From Prinsepia uniflora (taxonomy: Eukaryota > Streptophyta > Magnoliopsida > Rosales > Rosaceae), in assembly GCA_032719365.1 (NCBI GenBank), contig CM064872.1, positions 25,090,140 through 25,154,139 on the forward strand: a stretch of 64,000 nucleotides of DNA, given 5' to 3'. The position numbers and the translations under genes were made by a program. Of this stretch, positions 11,213 to 23,520 are shown piece by piece; position 1 is the first letter of the stretch; every line of letters begins with the position of its first letter. Under the pieces are notes generated by a model. That model saw nothing but the letters and a program-made list of their open reading frames with translations. It did not search any database and had not been told where the DNA came from.

Positions 11213-11534
11213 TGTAAGACCCGTGTCCTGCAGGGAACGGTGAACAATCCAACATTCCTGCGAGGGGGGAATGGTCTGGGAGGGGATGGTGGTGTGCCTT
11301 AAAGGTGTAGGCACACACCTATCTAGCACTAGGCCTTTCGGAAGCTCAAGTGGCTTTGGGGGGATTGGAACCCCAAAGTTAAACGAGTTGAGGCTGGTGC
11401 AATTTCATGGTGGGTGACCCCATGGGAAGTTGCACCATGAGCTCCTGAAAACAAAACTGTGAGGGCGAGGCCCAAAGCGGACAATATGGTGCTAGATGAG
11501 TCGGGTCCTGACCAAGGAGGGTCGGGTCGTGACA
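11213..11534 (+). mobile_element. Solo Cassandra-type LTR, TSD GTTTT
   Basis: This 322-bp LTR, TGTAAGACCCG...GGTCGTGACA, has the perfect TSD GTTTT at 11208-11212 and 11535-11539. The 5S-like core (about 11365-11445) keeps AAAGTTAAACGAG, GTGGGTGACCCC and TGGGAAGTTGCACC, and is followed by GGCCCAAAGCGGACAATATG, a typical Cassandra phrase. It is more diverged from the copies at 3.0-3.6 kb than those are from each other. No interior remains. Confidence 0.85.
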
Positions 11535-11846
11535 GTTTTGGATTTGGGCGGAGACCCTACGCGATTTGGTTTGAACTGAGACCCCAGTGAGGAAATGGCT
11601 TTGATTGATAAATGTTTTCATTGTGTATTTATTTGAAAAGAAATATGTTTTGTTTTTACGAAATAATTTTGAGATACTTGTTTTTTGGATGCATGCATAT
11701 TTTTAAGTGAAGGGTTTAAATGTCATTTTAGTTAATTTGTTTTAAACTATTTATTTTTGTCCACTCACAGATTTTATGATTTTTGATACCCTTCAAGTTG
11801 ATCGTGGATGTAGGCTATAACAGAGACTGGGACATCACATGCCGCT

Positions 11847-11929
11847 GCGTACTCTGTGGAGTACGCCAAGATCTGTGGATAAGACCGTAACCCGCTCGGG
11901 GTTACTTAGAGTACGCCAAGATCTTTGGA
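11847..11929. repeat. Palindrome and direct repeat at an inverted LTR junction
   Basis: A 20-bp hairpin (GCGTACTC-tgtg-GAGTACGC, 11847-11866) overlaps the first of two near-identical 21-bp direct repeats beginning GAGTACGCCAAGATCT (11859-11879 and 11909-11929). Sequence to the left is forward LTR and sequence to the right is reverse LTR, both lacking their last ~100 bp. Confidence 0.85.
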
Positions 11930-14843
11930 GTTACGCAATAGCAGGTAATGCCTTAATCTCTGCTACCGTCCGCATCCGCGATTAACCTGAAAAGTATCAA
12001 AAACATTAAAAGAAGTAAGTGTACAAAAATAATCAGTTATAAAAACAGTTTATCGAAAATACATTTATACCCTTCCCGTAAAAACATGCATGCATTAAAA
12101 AAATACTTTGTTAAAAGAAAGTCGTATTGCTTTTCAAAAACTAACATAGTGAAAAATGCTTCTCAATCGAAGCCATTTCCTCATTAGGGACTCAACCCAA
12201 AACCAAATCATACAGGGTCTCAGTCCAAATCAAATCCATGTGGGACCACCGCCCAAATATCATACCATGTGGGGTCTAACCCCATCATCATTATCAATCA
12301 CGATTCTAACAACGCATGTCCATAAGCTCTAGGACTGCTCTGATCCTGAGCATGTCGTCGTGAACACATCACCGGCCGATAATCACCGGATCGTCCTGAA
12401 CATATCATCGACCGATCTTATCTCTAATGCTCCTGAGTCGAGCCTCCCTCGGCTACCACCTCTCTCGGCTACTCGACCACATGCGCATCATGACCTCTCC
12501 GTACCTTGGAGGAGAACATTATCTTCATAGCGCTCTCCAAGGAAACATATTCACAATCGAAGACCCTCTAATAAAATTCAAGTCATTAAACTCAAAATCA
12601 TATCATCATCAACAGGGACACAAGCCCGAATATCATTAATAGGATCAAAAGCCCGAAAACAGTATCTATCAACCCTTCATAAACCTAGGATTCCCTTAAT
12701 CCTATCAAATCCACAACTGTGTCTCATGCGGGAAATATCTTTCATAAATCTCTTAACTGGGTCACAGCACGATATATCTCGGGTTTGACTATACTCTAAG
12801 TCAAACTATAAATCAACTAGGTCATACGCCCGAAAGATATTTCCAAATCCGAAAACCATTCCATTGTTCAAAAACACCTGTAATTATAATCCAAGTCAAA
12901 GTCTAAATCAACTGGGACTCATGCCTGAATCTCGATTTCACGTATCTCCGTGAAATCATTCAAAATCGTTCAATTGGGACTCATGCGCGAACATCAATCT
13001 CAAGCATCTAAGTGAAATCCTTCAAATTCATAAATCAAATTCTCGGTTTCACACCACTCCATGAAACCGTAAAATCATATAAAACACATGCACGTAGAAT
13101 AATCGGCCAAAGCCCAAATATCATACAAAACTAAAATCTCGAACTACGTGCAATATTGCATTTTCTACGAAAATACCAAATCAAAATTATAAATCATATA
13201 CACTCAAAACATCTCAAATCATGTTCATAAAATGTATAAAACAGTTATGCATGCATCATATTTCATAAAGCAATGTCCACTCACAGACCGTCCGGGATGT
13301 GTGCTCCGAAACTCGCACTGTAAGCCACTCTAGGGCAAATCCATACTCTCCGGGACGTCCGAACCTATCCAAATCATGCTCAAAGGTCACAAACCATCTA
13401 TACAAGTCTATATCAAAGACCCTTACACATCGTGGAACGGTCAACATGTCTCGAACACGCTTCCCGAGGCTAAAAACCTCTAAATGATCTATCAAACGAA
13501 CTATGATCGACCTTAAATGACCACCATTGGATTTAGATCGTCAAAACCTTTTGAACAAGACTAGTTTCACCTTGAAACTAGTGTCCATGCGCCCTCATGC
13601 GATGGTCAAAGTTTCAGTCAACGTTGGTCCATGGTCAACGCTGACGTCATGCTTATATCATCTGCTGACGTCATCCTGATAGGTCTGACACATGTCAGAT
13701 CAACAACCTGCCACGTGGTACACCCTGATTGGTGCCAGAGGTCACTTTTTGACACTACCATGTCTCGTGATGACTTCATCTACTAACGTCATCACTAACA
13801 TGTCAGCTCTGACAACCTGACACCCTACCACGTTACACCACCTCGTTGGTTCATATTGTTTGACACGCTCTGACACCTCACCACGTGAAACCATCTCATT
13901 GGCCCACGTGGTCTGACAACGTCTGACGTGGCACTACCACGTCACTACTGACTAGACCTAACATCCTTTAACAACTTGCCACATGGCACTACTTGATTGG
14001 CCATGTGGCCAGACATATCGACTAGCCTTGATCCCAGAAAGGGTTCTACGACCACAAAATCAGGAAACAAGGGCTAGAAAATACATGTTCAAGCTTGAAC
14101 TTCCATGGCCCAACTTCCAGCTCATCCCCTTTGCAATTTCGGCAGCCTCAGCCTCCCATTTTTTGTTCCTCAGCCTTACAATCACCCAACAAACACAAAC
14201 CAAACATCAAAATGAATCCCAAACATCCAAAACTAAAAACCCAAATCCAAGATCCACGGTTACCTTGTTTTTCGCGATTCCTCCGCTGTCCACGGCGACT
14301 CAGCCGACCTGCCATTGTCTCTCCGTCTCTCAAGCTCCCTGATTCACTCTATCTCTCTCTCAGGTCATCAGATGGAGATGGGAGAAAGAAATGACAATGG
14401 GTTGAGTGGACACATTTTGGGAACAAAGAAGAATGAAGATGGTGGTAATCCATGTATGAATGGAAATGGGTCATAGGGTGGGTGACAACTGTCACTTATC
14501 CTATGGTCCCAAGGTGATATTTTGGGGCCCACTAAAGACTCCAATTTAAAACTCGTATAATCGTGAATAGTTCCTAGGACCTTCGTGGCCCTTAACTTTC
14601 CCGTATAATGTCCGATTTTGACGTGTTGTCTGTCTACGGATTCGTATCGTCTCGATCTACGTAATGGTTCTCAGTCCACGTGTATTTGACCTCTCGGGTC
14701 AAAAGTCAACTTTTTTTCCCTTTCCAAGGGTAAATCGTCATATTACCCTGATCGTCCGCTAATCCTCAATTAATCCTCAATTACTTCTCAATACTCCATC
14801 ATTAATCCTTAATTAATCCGTGAATTCGGGACGGGTCCTTATA
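11880..14843 (-). repeat. Reverse LTR (3' LTR of a LARD-like element)
   Basis: On the minus strand it begins TATAAGGACCCGTCCC at 14843 (TG changed to TA) and ends within the junction repeats at about 11880. It contains a W-box segment near 14700, an ACGT-core cluster at 13620-13990, GTCCACTCAC at 13275, ATGCATGC at 13245 and 12087, and a decayed GTAAGTGTAC at about 12016. It is collinear with the LTR at 60207-63126. A polypurine tract lies just outside its right end. Confidence 0.75.
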
Positions 14844-17666
14844 ATCTACCCTCCTTAAAATAATTTCGTCCTCGAAATTCAAATCGTTTCCAATCCTCGC
14901 CCAAACTGCGGAAATCCAATCCTCACCCAAACTGTTGAAATCCAATCCTACCTCCATTCTAAGGTATACATGAAAGCCTCTATCCACAGTATGCACCAAC
15001 AACAACGTGACTCGACGTTAAATACAATCCAATGGTCAATGCTGAAACTCAGCTCATCCTCTATGATCGTAGCCAAGAGTGACCAACTGTCACTAGAAAC
15101 TTCCAATGCTCAATCTCAAGTCTCGACGAGACATCGACACTCGTCAATCTCACCTGTCACCCACGCAGGTGTACTCAGCATTTATTCCGACAAGTCTTTC
15201 TTACCATCTTGCTCGGTTGACAATCCAGCCGACAATTCTACTATACCAGGCTGACATCTTATACAGTTTTTCAGCCTGACGATCCTTCTCAACTGACAAT
15301 CCCAGCTGACATCTTGTTCAGCATTCAATCTATCGATTCTACTTAACATCTAATCTGGCAATCACACTTCTGATCCTACTGTACCAAACTAACATCACAC
15401 GTCCTATTTCACAATACGGTTTCTCAACGTCCAAAACACTCACGACGCCCAACACATTCATGTTGTTCAACCTATTCACAGCATCCAAAATTTCCACGAT
15501 ACTTAATACATTGACAACACACCGTCATTCCTAACTAGTACTCACGACTCCACTATGCTTACGTTGCACAACTCTGACCTTGACTCGCTCTAGAGTCCAA
15601 ACATATTATCTCGTGTCACTTAACGACCAACACTGTGATCCCGAATCTTTTCGAGTCCCAAAATATTATCTCACTCATCTTGTCGATACACATGTCGACA
15701 TCTCACTCGTCCTGATGATACAGACATTTCACTCATCCTCTCAATACACATATGATGGATCTAAACCTCATTGAATACTTGCTCCAGCAGAGTTAACCAC
15801 ATATATAATCACTAAGGTTCCTCTGGCCCATCATGGCCCTGAGCCCTATGCTCGCATACTCACTGAACCCTCTAAAACCACTCTGCACTAACACACAGTA
15901 ATCAATGTTCGGCCCTCGTACTCAATGTACCATCAACATCGAACCTCGTTTGATTACCATGTTATGTCCATATTGGACTCAATCTGATGATCATACCACA
16001 TCAATCAGATGATCAACATTCAACAATCTCCCTGTCCATCATGCACTACTCACTAATACACTCACATCCCAACAATCACCAAGGCACTACTCAGGCTTTC
16101 TCAAGGAATGCACTCACGCAACGTCCGTTTATGTGTCAATATCCACGCACCTTAACGATCCTAAATCCAGTCAGTCTATCAGGTGACTGGCACACCAATT
16201 AAGATCCATCACGGAACTCTATCTGACGGATCTCATCTGTCTCTCCTAGTACTGTACATTATACTTATATCCTCTCAATCACCCCACCAAATCCAACTTA
16301 TTGTGTCTCACTAGAACATTATCTAGCAATCCTCCATGTTCATCTACCACGAGCACAATCACTCTATCTGTAACCATAACGAGCCTGCAAACATCCTATT
16401 CGAGGCATCGGCTATTCATCTTTTCCTGAATGATATTCGACGTATCGACATCATTAGCTAACACCAATCTAACATGATTTCTATCCTCAACCAATCCATT
16501 CCATAGCCTAAATCGAACGTTTTGGACCGATCCACACTAACTCTCTCGACCAACATCCATCATCACGTGATCCATATCACCAACACGGGTCCTTCCAAAT
16601 CTGGTGTGATGTGTGAGCACTAGGCACCGTCTGCTTCTCAAGTCATTCAAATTTGGCTCCCGGCCTAGGTGTCAAGTTCTTACACCCTCTTTGAACCCAA
16701 GAAAAAGTGCAACCATGTTGCACTCATAGAAGCCGGAAATGAGAAGTCTTCTTCATCAACCAATAATATATGTGGATAGTTGCTATCGTGATCCTCACAC
16801 GATCGCATCACTCCTTGAAGCATCTCCACTTTACAATCTTATACATCCATGAGTGATGGGAAGTTCACTAAGAACTTTCAGGAGAAGGAAGTGTCTTTAA
16901 TAGCTATCTTGTCATATCTAACTCTCGAAGTTCCATCGAACTTGGGTCTCCAATCAGTGACATTCCAAGTCAACTGAACCCTAAATCCACTAAGTCTTGT
17001 GTCATCAAAGAAAGCTCAGCAAAACAAGCTCACTCTAAGCTCAATGAACTACTGGGGACATCACAAAACGTGTCCCATATCCTATAGTATCCTTTCGGCC
17101 TCCAAGCCGTAACTCACGCGGACCGCAATCCACGTATTTTGGAAACCACTTTGTCTTTAAGTCAAAACTTCCTACGCAAATCCAATCAGTGGTCCTACCA
17201 CCGTACCTGTCGGAGTACTATCTCACACGTCCCACTCTATCGGATCAACTCTGGTTGCACACCACCCTCGTGCACACTTTCCAATGCAAGATAAGACATC
17301 TATTTCTAGTCCAGGTATACCTCGTGCCTCCAGTCATCCAATCCAATTTTCAACAAGGAAAACACTATGATCTCACCAGGCTACTTAGGACTCTCTTTGT
17401 CCTGCTCAGTAATAACGGTCATTGTAATCACATCCTCTCGACACACTCGGCGTCCGTCGGAATCATAAACTATCGTAACCTCTCAAGCGATCGGATGACT
17501 ACTGTTGACATTCCGTCAACTCATCTCATGCATCCCAGTGGAGATGATGTGGCATCTCGACACAATCACCACTGTGCTCATCGTCTCCTATTGATGTCTC
17601 CATCGTCGTCTCTATCATCGTTTCCTCTACATCAAATGCAGGAACCTCACCTCTCGACAACCGACA
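14844..17666 (-). mobile_element. Non-coding interior of a LARD-like element
   Basis: Right of the LTR is the polypurine tract (minus-strand TTTTAAGGAGGGTAGAT, 14844-14860), then 2.8 kb without gag or pol similarity on either strand. The same interior begins after the LTR at 63126; shared phrases include AATCCTACCTCCAT and CCACAGTATGC. A 160-codon frame at 17189-17671 has no domain and runs into the next LTR, so it is not called a gene. The interior is cut at 17666 by a forward LTR. Confidence 0.6.
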
Positions 17667-19444
17667 TGTAACGACCCGTCCCAAATTCCGGGATTGGATT
17701 AGTGACTAATCAAGGATTAGTGAGGTTAAATGGTGATTAGTTGAGCAAAATCGACCGGACGGTGTAAAATGACTGTTTTGCCCCTAGGCGTGGGCAAAAT
17801 GTTGACTTTTGACCCGGAAGGTCCGATGGCCGAAGGCCAAGAACCGTTACATATATCGAGTCGATACGTTTGGATATGTTTCGGGGTGTCTGAGGGCAAA
17901 ATTTTGACTTTCGATATGTTTAGTGTCGATCGGACATCGTTTCAATATGTTTCGGGGTATCTGAAGGTTTAAGATCGAGTTTAAAAATAGTTAAAAATTC
18001 GAGAAAATTACGGGGCTTTAGTGAGAGGTTAATGAAGAGGTTAGTAACCCTCTAGTGTGGTTTGGACTAGTTTGGAAGTCTCAGTGATAGTGATGGGGCC
18101 CAGGAAGGCTTATAACACGCGTATCGAGGGGGCAGCGTAGGGCGGTTTGTGAGTGGTCATCGTTTTATAAAATGTGAAGCAATCATAACTATTTTATATG
18201 TTTTATATACGTGATTTCTATGATGATGATTGTGGCACTGGTGGTTTACATGATGGCATGTATTTCGAGGTAAATCCGTATTTACACGTATTTCGAGGTT
18301 TACGAGTTTATGCTATTGCTATGTGATTGTGAGTTTAATAATGGTTCTATGGCATGGTTTTGGTTTTGGCAAGATGAATTCGGGAATGAAACCCATTTGA
18401 ATTATGTGATCGGACCAGGGGCCCAGTTGGTTTACGAAATCGAGCTGAGACCCTTTTAAGTTATGTGATCTGGCCGGGGGCCCAGTGGTTTTCAAAATCG
18501 GGCATGGGGCCTAGTTAAGTTTTATAAATGTGATTTCGGGTCTGGGACCCTATGTTTTATAAACATAATTTCGAGTCAGGGACCCTAAATGGATTGTGAT
18601 GTTTTATGTGAATTTCGCGCAAGGCCCATCGAGATGTTTTGAAATGATTTTGTAAAACTGTTTTTCCATATACCTTCTTGATACGAGGATATGTGATGGT
18701 CTCCTCCAGGTTTCTGGGACACTGGGGAAGTCACGGTGCATTGCCTGCGAGGGGTCATTATATGGAGCTACCGGACCTTATAGTGACTCAGGAGCAGGAA
18801 TGCTATGATTAGACTTCTAGGACGTCAGCCATCTGGGATGTCAGAGATATTGACCCGAAGAGACCCCGGGTAGCATGCGTTGAGATATGACGTCTGGGAC
18901 GTCGAGCGTCTGGGACGCTAGGCATCTGGGATGCCGGGGATGGTTATATGGTAAATATGGATTATTAGAATCGTGAAACGGTATTTCGGTCTTTGTGGAT
19001 TTGTGGTTATGGATTTGGGTAGTGGCCCACTTGGTTTTGGATTTACGGATTTTGGTATTCTAAAATTTTGGGCTGAGTTCCCACATTTGATTTTGAGTTA
19101 CGGTTTTTGGGCTAAGGCCCTAATGGGTTATTGAGTAAATGTTTTGATTACTGATTTTACGATGCATGCATACTTTTTAGTGAAGGGCATAATTTATCTT
19201 TATGAAATGCATTTTTTTTCAAATTTATTCATTTTTGTCCACTCACAGTTCTGAATGGTTTTAATGCCCTTCAGGTATGATCACGGATGCAGACTGTAGT
19301 AGAGACCGAGATATCGCACTCCTCCACCGATCCTGGCGTGCTCTGGGAGCCCCGTATGGGCTGAGGTAGCTTATCCATTTCGTGTCAGACGGGAGCATGA
19401 CACATCCCACGTTAATCCAGGGGGGATTGGGATGGGTCGTGTCA
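17667..19444 (+). repeat. 5' LTR of the LARD-like element
   Basis: This LTR is 1778 bp, from TGTAACGACCCGTCCC to GGGATGGGTCGTGTCA, shorter than its relatives (2.8-3.2 kb). It contains GTTGACTTTTGACCC near 17800, the box GTGAGTGGTC at 18149, a GACGTC-rich repeat at 18880-18940, ATGCATGC at 19163 and GTCCACTCAC at 19237. The terminal 'ggggggattgggatgggtc' block is shared with the LTR ending at 6487. Confidence 0.8.
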
Positions 19445-19446
19445 GG

Positions 19447-19458
19447 TGGTATCAGAGC
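19447..19458 (+). other. Primer-binding site (tRNA-iMet)
   Basis: TGGTATCAGAGC lies two bases after the LTR end. It is the standard plant site for priming minus-strand DNA synthesis from initiator tRNA-Met. Confidence 0.9.
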
Positions 19459-22400
19459 AAGGTTGTCGCTATTCAGTAGTTATTGTGGTACGCGCAGGTC
19501 GAGGATGTGATGTCTCTACGTGGTCAGCTCGTCATCAACCTGGTAGTAGGATACTGGTTTAGTAGTTTTTGGGATTGAATAGTAAATAGTGTGTGATTAG
19601 CCCGATACGTCGTGCGTTAGTGTGATTCGACCCAAGTGGGGTTGTATGTGACGAACTGGTAATGTGGGACCATTGGTTCGGTCGTGTGATGTTAGAATGT
19701 GGTGCTGCTTGGAGCAGCTTCAAGGACCCCCATTTGAGTAGTGATCTGGAAATGTGAACCTCAGTTGAGTAATGGTCGGAGAATTTGAACCCTAGTGGCG
19801 ATTGCTGGTGTGAGGGATGCTAGTACATGAGTTAGCTGATGACCTTAGTGGTGGAACCCCAATTGAGTTGATGGTAGGATTAGATTGACGTCTATATGAT
19901 GTCAGGACCGCGGGGTCGGTTAGATTGTGGATTTTATTGCAGAGAGCAGTTCAATTCAGGGGAATCCTAGGGTGTGATTGTGGAATCCTACTTTATGATG
20001 GATAGACTGTAAAAGTGAACCTTAGTTGTGATTGATGAATTGGATTTGTGAAGTCCGTAGTTGTAGTAGATTGGACGACTTTCTGAAGTCGAGGTGGTTT
20101 GTCGGGTTGAACTCCAGATTGTGACTAAAGGATTGGAACTTGTGCTGCAAAGAGCGACTGAGGTTATAGATGATCATGTCGATGACTCTAGTGAGTCTAG
20201 TCAAAACTATGGAGGTTGGTTGGCCCGACATAAAATGAAATGACGAGCTCCGATCCACGGGTACGGTTATGAGATAAAATATGGAATCTCGAGATGGACC
20301 GGATAATAGTATGATGCGTGGATGCGGATCTCGATAGCGATGATTGTAGGTCGACAGTCGTGTGGAGATGGCTGGCTATCGAGGGTAATTGGTGTAGTTA
20401 TGGTAGTTGAGAATCTGGGGGCGTTCAAGGAACGTTCATTATCTTGATGTCGATTGTCAGTATGGTGGTACCCATAGTTGTGGGGTACGAGAGAGGCAGA
20501 GTTCCTTTCACTTGAGCGGAGATACGGGTTGTTGCTCGGTATGAGTAACGACTCAGGGTTGTCTGATTGGTGCACATGGTGCTAATGGTTGTGATGACGT
20601 TGAACCACGAGTTAGGATGTGACTCTATCATGATGGGCATATGTTCAGTATCTGAGGTTCAGTAGTGGTTGAGTGATGGACTGGATGGGATCCAGCGAGG
20701 ATTGTGATGTGTTGGGATAATTCCCAACAGTTATGAGATGACAAGTGAGGAATGGATGAAAGAGGTACGATTGAGACACGAGGAGTTTTTGGATAACACA
20801 GTGGACGTCATGGAAATTAGTGGATTCAGGGAGTTTTCATTAACTCCGAAACTTGTGTGGTTGTGTGTTTCTAGTATCATGAGGAAGTGCAAAGAAATCA
20901 TGGAAATTAGAAGAAGTCGAAGGGAATCATTGGTGGTGTTGATGTGAGATTGTGAGATTGCGAATAACATGGAGACCCGAGAGTTGAGCCTACAAAGTTT
21001 GAGATGTGAGAACGAGATAGTAACGAATTACATCCTTTTGGATGTGCATAAATGGTTAATTAACGGACAGGAGATCTTGGTATTAGATTGATTGCGGACA
21101 CGTGGTTGTCCAAATGAGCTGATGATTGCAAAGTCCAGTGGTTGGACTTGACATCTAAGTGAAAGCATACCTATTTCCAACATGATTGGAACTTCATATT
21201 CGAGGAGATTTATGATTGAGGAGGCGAGAGGAGTGTTTGTTTCAACATTGGTGATGGGTATTCTGAATTCATTGGGGTGACTTCCTATTTTCTACCCATG
21301 GCAGTTGATGGTTGTTGTCACCAGTACGTTGAGCGTGTATTGGTTGATGGACCCGTGTTGTGTTTTGGGGTCATCAGGAGGAGTTGAGTATTTCGAGGCT
21401 AGGTGAATGAGATTTCTCATTTTCTGCTTGATGGCAGACGATGTTGGGTTACTCGGTGTGGTGGGTGCAGTGAGTTTGTGTTTGCACTCACGTAGGATGA
21501 AGGTTGAAGTCATCGTCTTAGATCATCTTTGATTTTCCCTAGGTGAGATGACAAGGATCGAAATGAGGTAATTGGAGAGGACCCACAGTTTGGACGTGTT
21601 TCATTTTTGACTGAACGATTAGATGTGAAATAGTTGAAGAGTGATGTGACTGACGAAGGATTCCAAGAGGGTGTAAGACTCTACGAACAGATTTCAAGTG
21701 GATTGTTAGCCGAGTGAGCATGTGCGGATCCTAGGTGGATCTGGATGGTGATGTTGTGGACATTGGGCAGTGCGACGATCTAAGATCGTGATGTTACCGG
21801 TCGGGTGACGTGGTAATGGATCCGGATCGTGATCATGTTGATCAAGTTAGGTGAAGAGTTTATTGCTCTGTCGTGAATATTTGGATATGGAAAGGGTTGG
21901 ATTTAACTTCTTCTCGAAGTTGATCCGGTATGAGACGGTACTTGGGTGAGTTGAGATTTTTACAATTTGACTTTAATATTTGACTTTGTGAACAAGTGGG
22001 TATCCGACGGGGTCGGATTTGGTCAACCTTGGATATGTGCACAATGGGATTGGTTTCCTTTAGAAGTCAATCAAATGTGGTACGGAAATTGTTTGAGCAG
22101 GTAACCTATAGGTTTGGTGTTAGTGCGTCTCAGTAGACGTGGGTGTGATTGGAATGCTCAATTGGCAAGAATGGGTACGCCTTGGTGGGCATGAGTCAGA
22201 TTTGTTCGTGTTGGTTTACGTGTTTGGGAGTAGACGTTGTGATGCTGGTCGGGTGACCATGGGACTCAGAATGGATGATAAGTTGGAGTAATCGATTTGT
22301 TTAGTACGAGATTGGACAGATAGACCCCAGTATTAAATCATGATTGACTATGAACCATGTAGTGGAATGGTTGGAGGATGGATATACGTACCCTGTACGT

Positions 22401-23299
22401 TGTACGAGAATCGATACTGGATAGGTCGAGCGGTGCCTGGTGACGGTACATAGGATGTACCAGTGGTGTGTGGTTGAACGTGTTGGTAGTCGGCTTAGTT
22501 CCGATATCATTGGACTAGTTGAGGACGCGAACTGGACATTGAATACTATGCACTGGGCAGAGTGAGTTTTACGGATTCAGTGATTGTATGAGCAGGTGCT
22601 CAGAGCCCTGGATGGCTAATGGAACCCTAGAGTTGGGATGTGTATTACTGCTAGGCAGGTATTCGATGGGGTCCAGTTACATGTAGGTCGAGTGAGATGT
22701 TGGTGTACATATACTCAGGTTGAGTGAGTTGGTGGTTGGTGTAACCACAGGTTGTTTTGCGTGGATCGGTTGCTCTGTGACTCTCACTAATGGGCATGGA
22801 TTATAAGGAAATTTTGGTACGAGGTATCTTGGTATGACTCTAGAATGAGTCAGTATGGCAGAGAAATTGTGTGAAATTCAGGAAATGCAGAGAAATTGTG
22901 AGATTTGGTAACTTTCGACGAGGGAAAGATGTAGGATTGATTTATGACTGGCCAAGTGGTGACAGTTTGGCTGAATGTGTCAGTGTGGATTGATGAGTAA
23001 GATTTTGTGGCTCCTAGTGGGAAAAAATGTCAGAGTGTATTAGTGATTGAGAGAAACCATTAAGCTGAATTTGTCCGAGTAAGGGTAGAAGTATCAAGTG
23101 CTCGGATCGTGTGATCGATTTCACTTGAGATGGTCGAGAGTAGTCGATACAAGGTGAGTTCGTGATGGAACGTCTGGGTGTAGACAAGTATTGTGCTGGT
23201 TAGTGGGTGTACAGGTGTACACATGATGTGAGATCGAATTGTTTTCCACGAGGTGGATGTGGAATCGATATAGTGGGAATTTCGAGGATGAAATTATTT
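19459..23299 (+). mobile_element. Non-coding interior of the LARD-like element
   Basis: This is 3.84 kb of G/T-rich plus-strand sequence with only short chance frames. No gag-pol motif is visible. It ends 'cgaggatgaaattattt' before the polypurine tract, a phrase also found in reverse next to the LTR at 14843, so the two elements share an ancestor. Confidence 0.6.
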
Positions 23300-23312
23300 A
23301 AGGGGGGAAGGT
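23300..23312 (+). other. Polypurine tract
   Basis: AAGGGGGGAAGGT stands immediately before the 3' LTR start TGTAATGACCCGTCCC. This is the expected plus-strand primer. Confidence 0.85.
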
Positions 23313-23520
23313 TGTAATGACCCGTCCCAAATTCTGAAATTAGATTAGTGACTAATCAAGGATTAGTGAGGTTAAACGGTGATTAGTTGAGCGAAATCGA
23401 CCAGACGGTGTTCAATGATCGTTTTGCACTTGGGCGTGGGCAAAATGTTGACTTTTGACCCGGGAGGTCTGATGGCCGAGGGCCAATGACCGTTAAGTAG
23501 ATCGGGTCGATACGAATCCA
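23313..23520 (+). repeat. Truncated 3' LTR
   Basis: The first ~208 bp of the LTR match 17667 onward, then stop at 'cgatacgaatcca', where the sequence turns into a reverse LTR. The break lies inside a segment present in both orientations, which fits illegitimate or homologous exchange. Confidence 0.7.

Larger units (their letters stand above)
1654..11858 (+). mobile_element. Forward Ty3-type LTR interrupted by four insertions
   Basis: One LTR of about 3.0 kb starts TGTAACGACCCG at 1654. Its parts read through 1654-3005, 3652-3683, 6493-7216, 10631-11212 and 11540-11858. Continuity is supported by other LTRs here. For example, the text across 3651/3652 and across 3683/6493 matches the uninterrupted reverse LTR near 13380-13410 (gacttgtatagatgg, then atttggataggt). 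Each interrupting element is flanked by a perfect 5-bp TSD. The last ~100 bp of the LTR, including its 3' terminus, are missing where it meets an inverted LTR at about 11860. Confidence 0.75.
17667..23520 (+). mobile_element. Forward LARD-like LTR retrotransposon, 3' LTR truncated
   Basis: Order of parts: 5' LTR (17667-19444), primer-binding site (19447-19458), about 3.8 kb of interior, polypurine tract (23300-23312), then only about 208 bp of 3' LTR (23313-23520). The two LTR starts align throughout but differ at roughly one base in ten, so the insertion is old. The interior has many stop codons in all frames and no capsid, protease, RT, RNase H or integrase motif. It would need enzymes from an autonomous relative, and being long and non-coding fits the LARD class. 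Confidence 0.7.

Noticed and set aside
17189..17671. 160-aa forward coding frame
   Set aside because: It is low in recognisable features, opposite to the element's sense, and ends inside the next LTR.
19447..19458. Part of a tRNA-Met gene
   Set aside because: Only the 3' complement of the tRNA is present, directly after an LTR; it is a primer-binding site.
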